A stretch of DNA of 5,528 nucleotides from Gammaproteobacteria bacterium (lineage in GTDB: Bacteria; Pseudomonadota; Gammaproteobacteria; Arenicellales; Arenicellaceae). Under the pieces are notes generated by a model. The model was given only the letters and a program-made list of their open reading frames with translations. It ran no database searches and was not told the origin of the DNA. The stretch lies in the NCBI GenBank assembly GCA_003485905.1, contig DNHK01000017.1, positions 1-5,528 on the forward strand, given 5' to 3'. Each line of letters begins with the position of its first letter. Positions within the stretch are counted from its first letter, which is position 1. A program made the translations under genes and the position numbers. Shown in pieces: positions 5,340-5,528 of the stretch.

Positions 5340-5528
5340 GTGTCTGATACTGAAATCTATACCCCAACCTCTGACGGGCGCCACCAGCGCAGTCGCGATA
5401 GTAAGCGAAAGATCGTGACCGCAATGCTTGAGTTAGTGCGCGCGGGGATTATCGCGCCGACTGCTGAGGAAGTTGCCGCGCGCGCAAATGTGGGCTTGCG
5501 GACAGTGTTTAGAAGGTTCAAGGACATG
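5340..5528 (+). CDS. TetR/AcrR-family transcriptional regulator, N-terminal part
   Basis: The frame runs off the right end after 63 codons, of a family usually about 190-220 residues. It holds the DNA-binding domain: helix 1 about residues 21-36 (SKRKIVTAMLELVRAG), helix 2 about 41-49 (TAEEVAARA), and recognition helix 3 in VGLRTVFRRFKDM (51-63), which matches the usual TetR pattern of ..IA..AGVS..T.YR.F... An in-frame TGA at 5334-5336 rules out a start further left, and GTG at 5340 is the only usual start codon that keeps helix 1; its ribosome site is weak. TetR proteins mostly repress a neighbouring or divergent gene and release DNA on binding a small ligand, but the ligand-binding domain is outside the window, so the signal is unknown. 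Confidence 0.85.
   Translation, partial: MSDTEIYTPTSDGRHQRSRDSKRKIVTAMLELVRAGIIAPTAEEVAARANVGLRTVFRRFKDM

Overview
The window reads as bacterial chromosome at moderate GC, probably from a Gram-negative (proteobacterial) organism and possibly a marine or freshwater gammaproteobacterium. Three things suggest this: a PEP-CTERM surface protein with a sigma-54-type promoter, a tRNA-Leu gene that encodes its own CCA end, and proteobacterial-looking pyruvate kinase and TetR sequences. The lineage is inferred from general resemblance only.

Layout. Positions 1-576 (+) hold the last 191 codons of pyruvate kinase. It converges, with a 31-base gap, on a minus-strand pair. This pair is a 10-helix EamA/DMT-family exporter (2165-3112) and, 189 bases downstream of it, an FAD-linked 2-hydroxyacid dehydrogenase of the GlcD/D2HGDH type (608-1975). 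The two minus genes may be cotranscribed, but the gap leaves room for separate control.

The most interesting stretch is 3280-4210. A 222-residue secreted protein with a PEP-CTERM-like sorting tail (3493-4161, +) is preceded by the parts expected of an activator-dependent sigma-54 promoter. These are a perfect 17-base palindrome (3282-3298, about 114 bases before the predicted transcript start), a full match to the IHF consensus (3358-3370) and a -24/-12 element (3378-3393). The gene ends in a hairpin that is probably its terminator. The sorting tail has Asp-Glu-Pro in place of Pro-Glu-Pro. No exosortase or PrsK/PrsR gene lies in the window, so those partners must be elsewhere.

Positions 4214-4811 contain no convincing gene, only hairpins and one imperfect inverted repeat. 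Then comes tRNA-Leu(UAA) on the minus strand with its own promoter and GC-rich discriminator. After it come a doubtful 86-residue minus-strand ORF and, running off the right end, the N-terminus of a TetR-family repressor (5340-5528, +). I found no mobile element, CRISPR array or known defence system. The genes do not form one pathway: pyruvate kinase and the dehydrogenase are central or organic-acid metabolism, and the PEP-CTERM unit is a surface or biofilm function.
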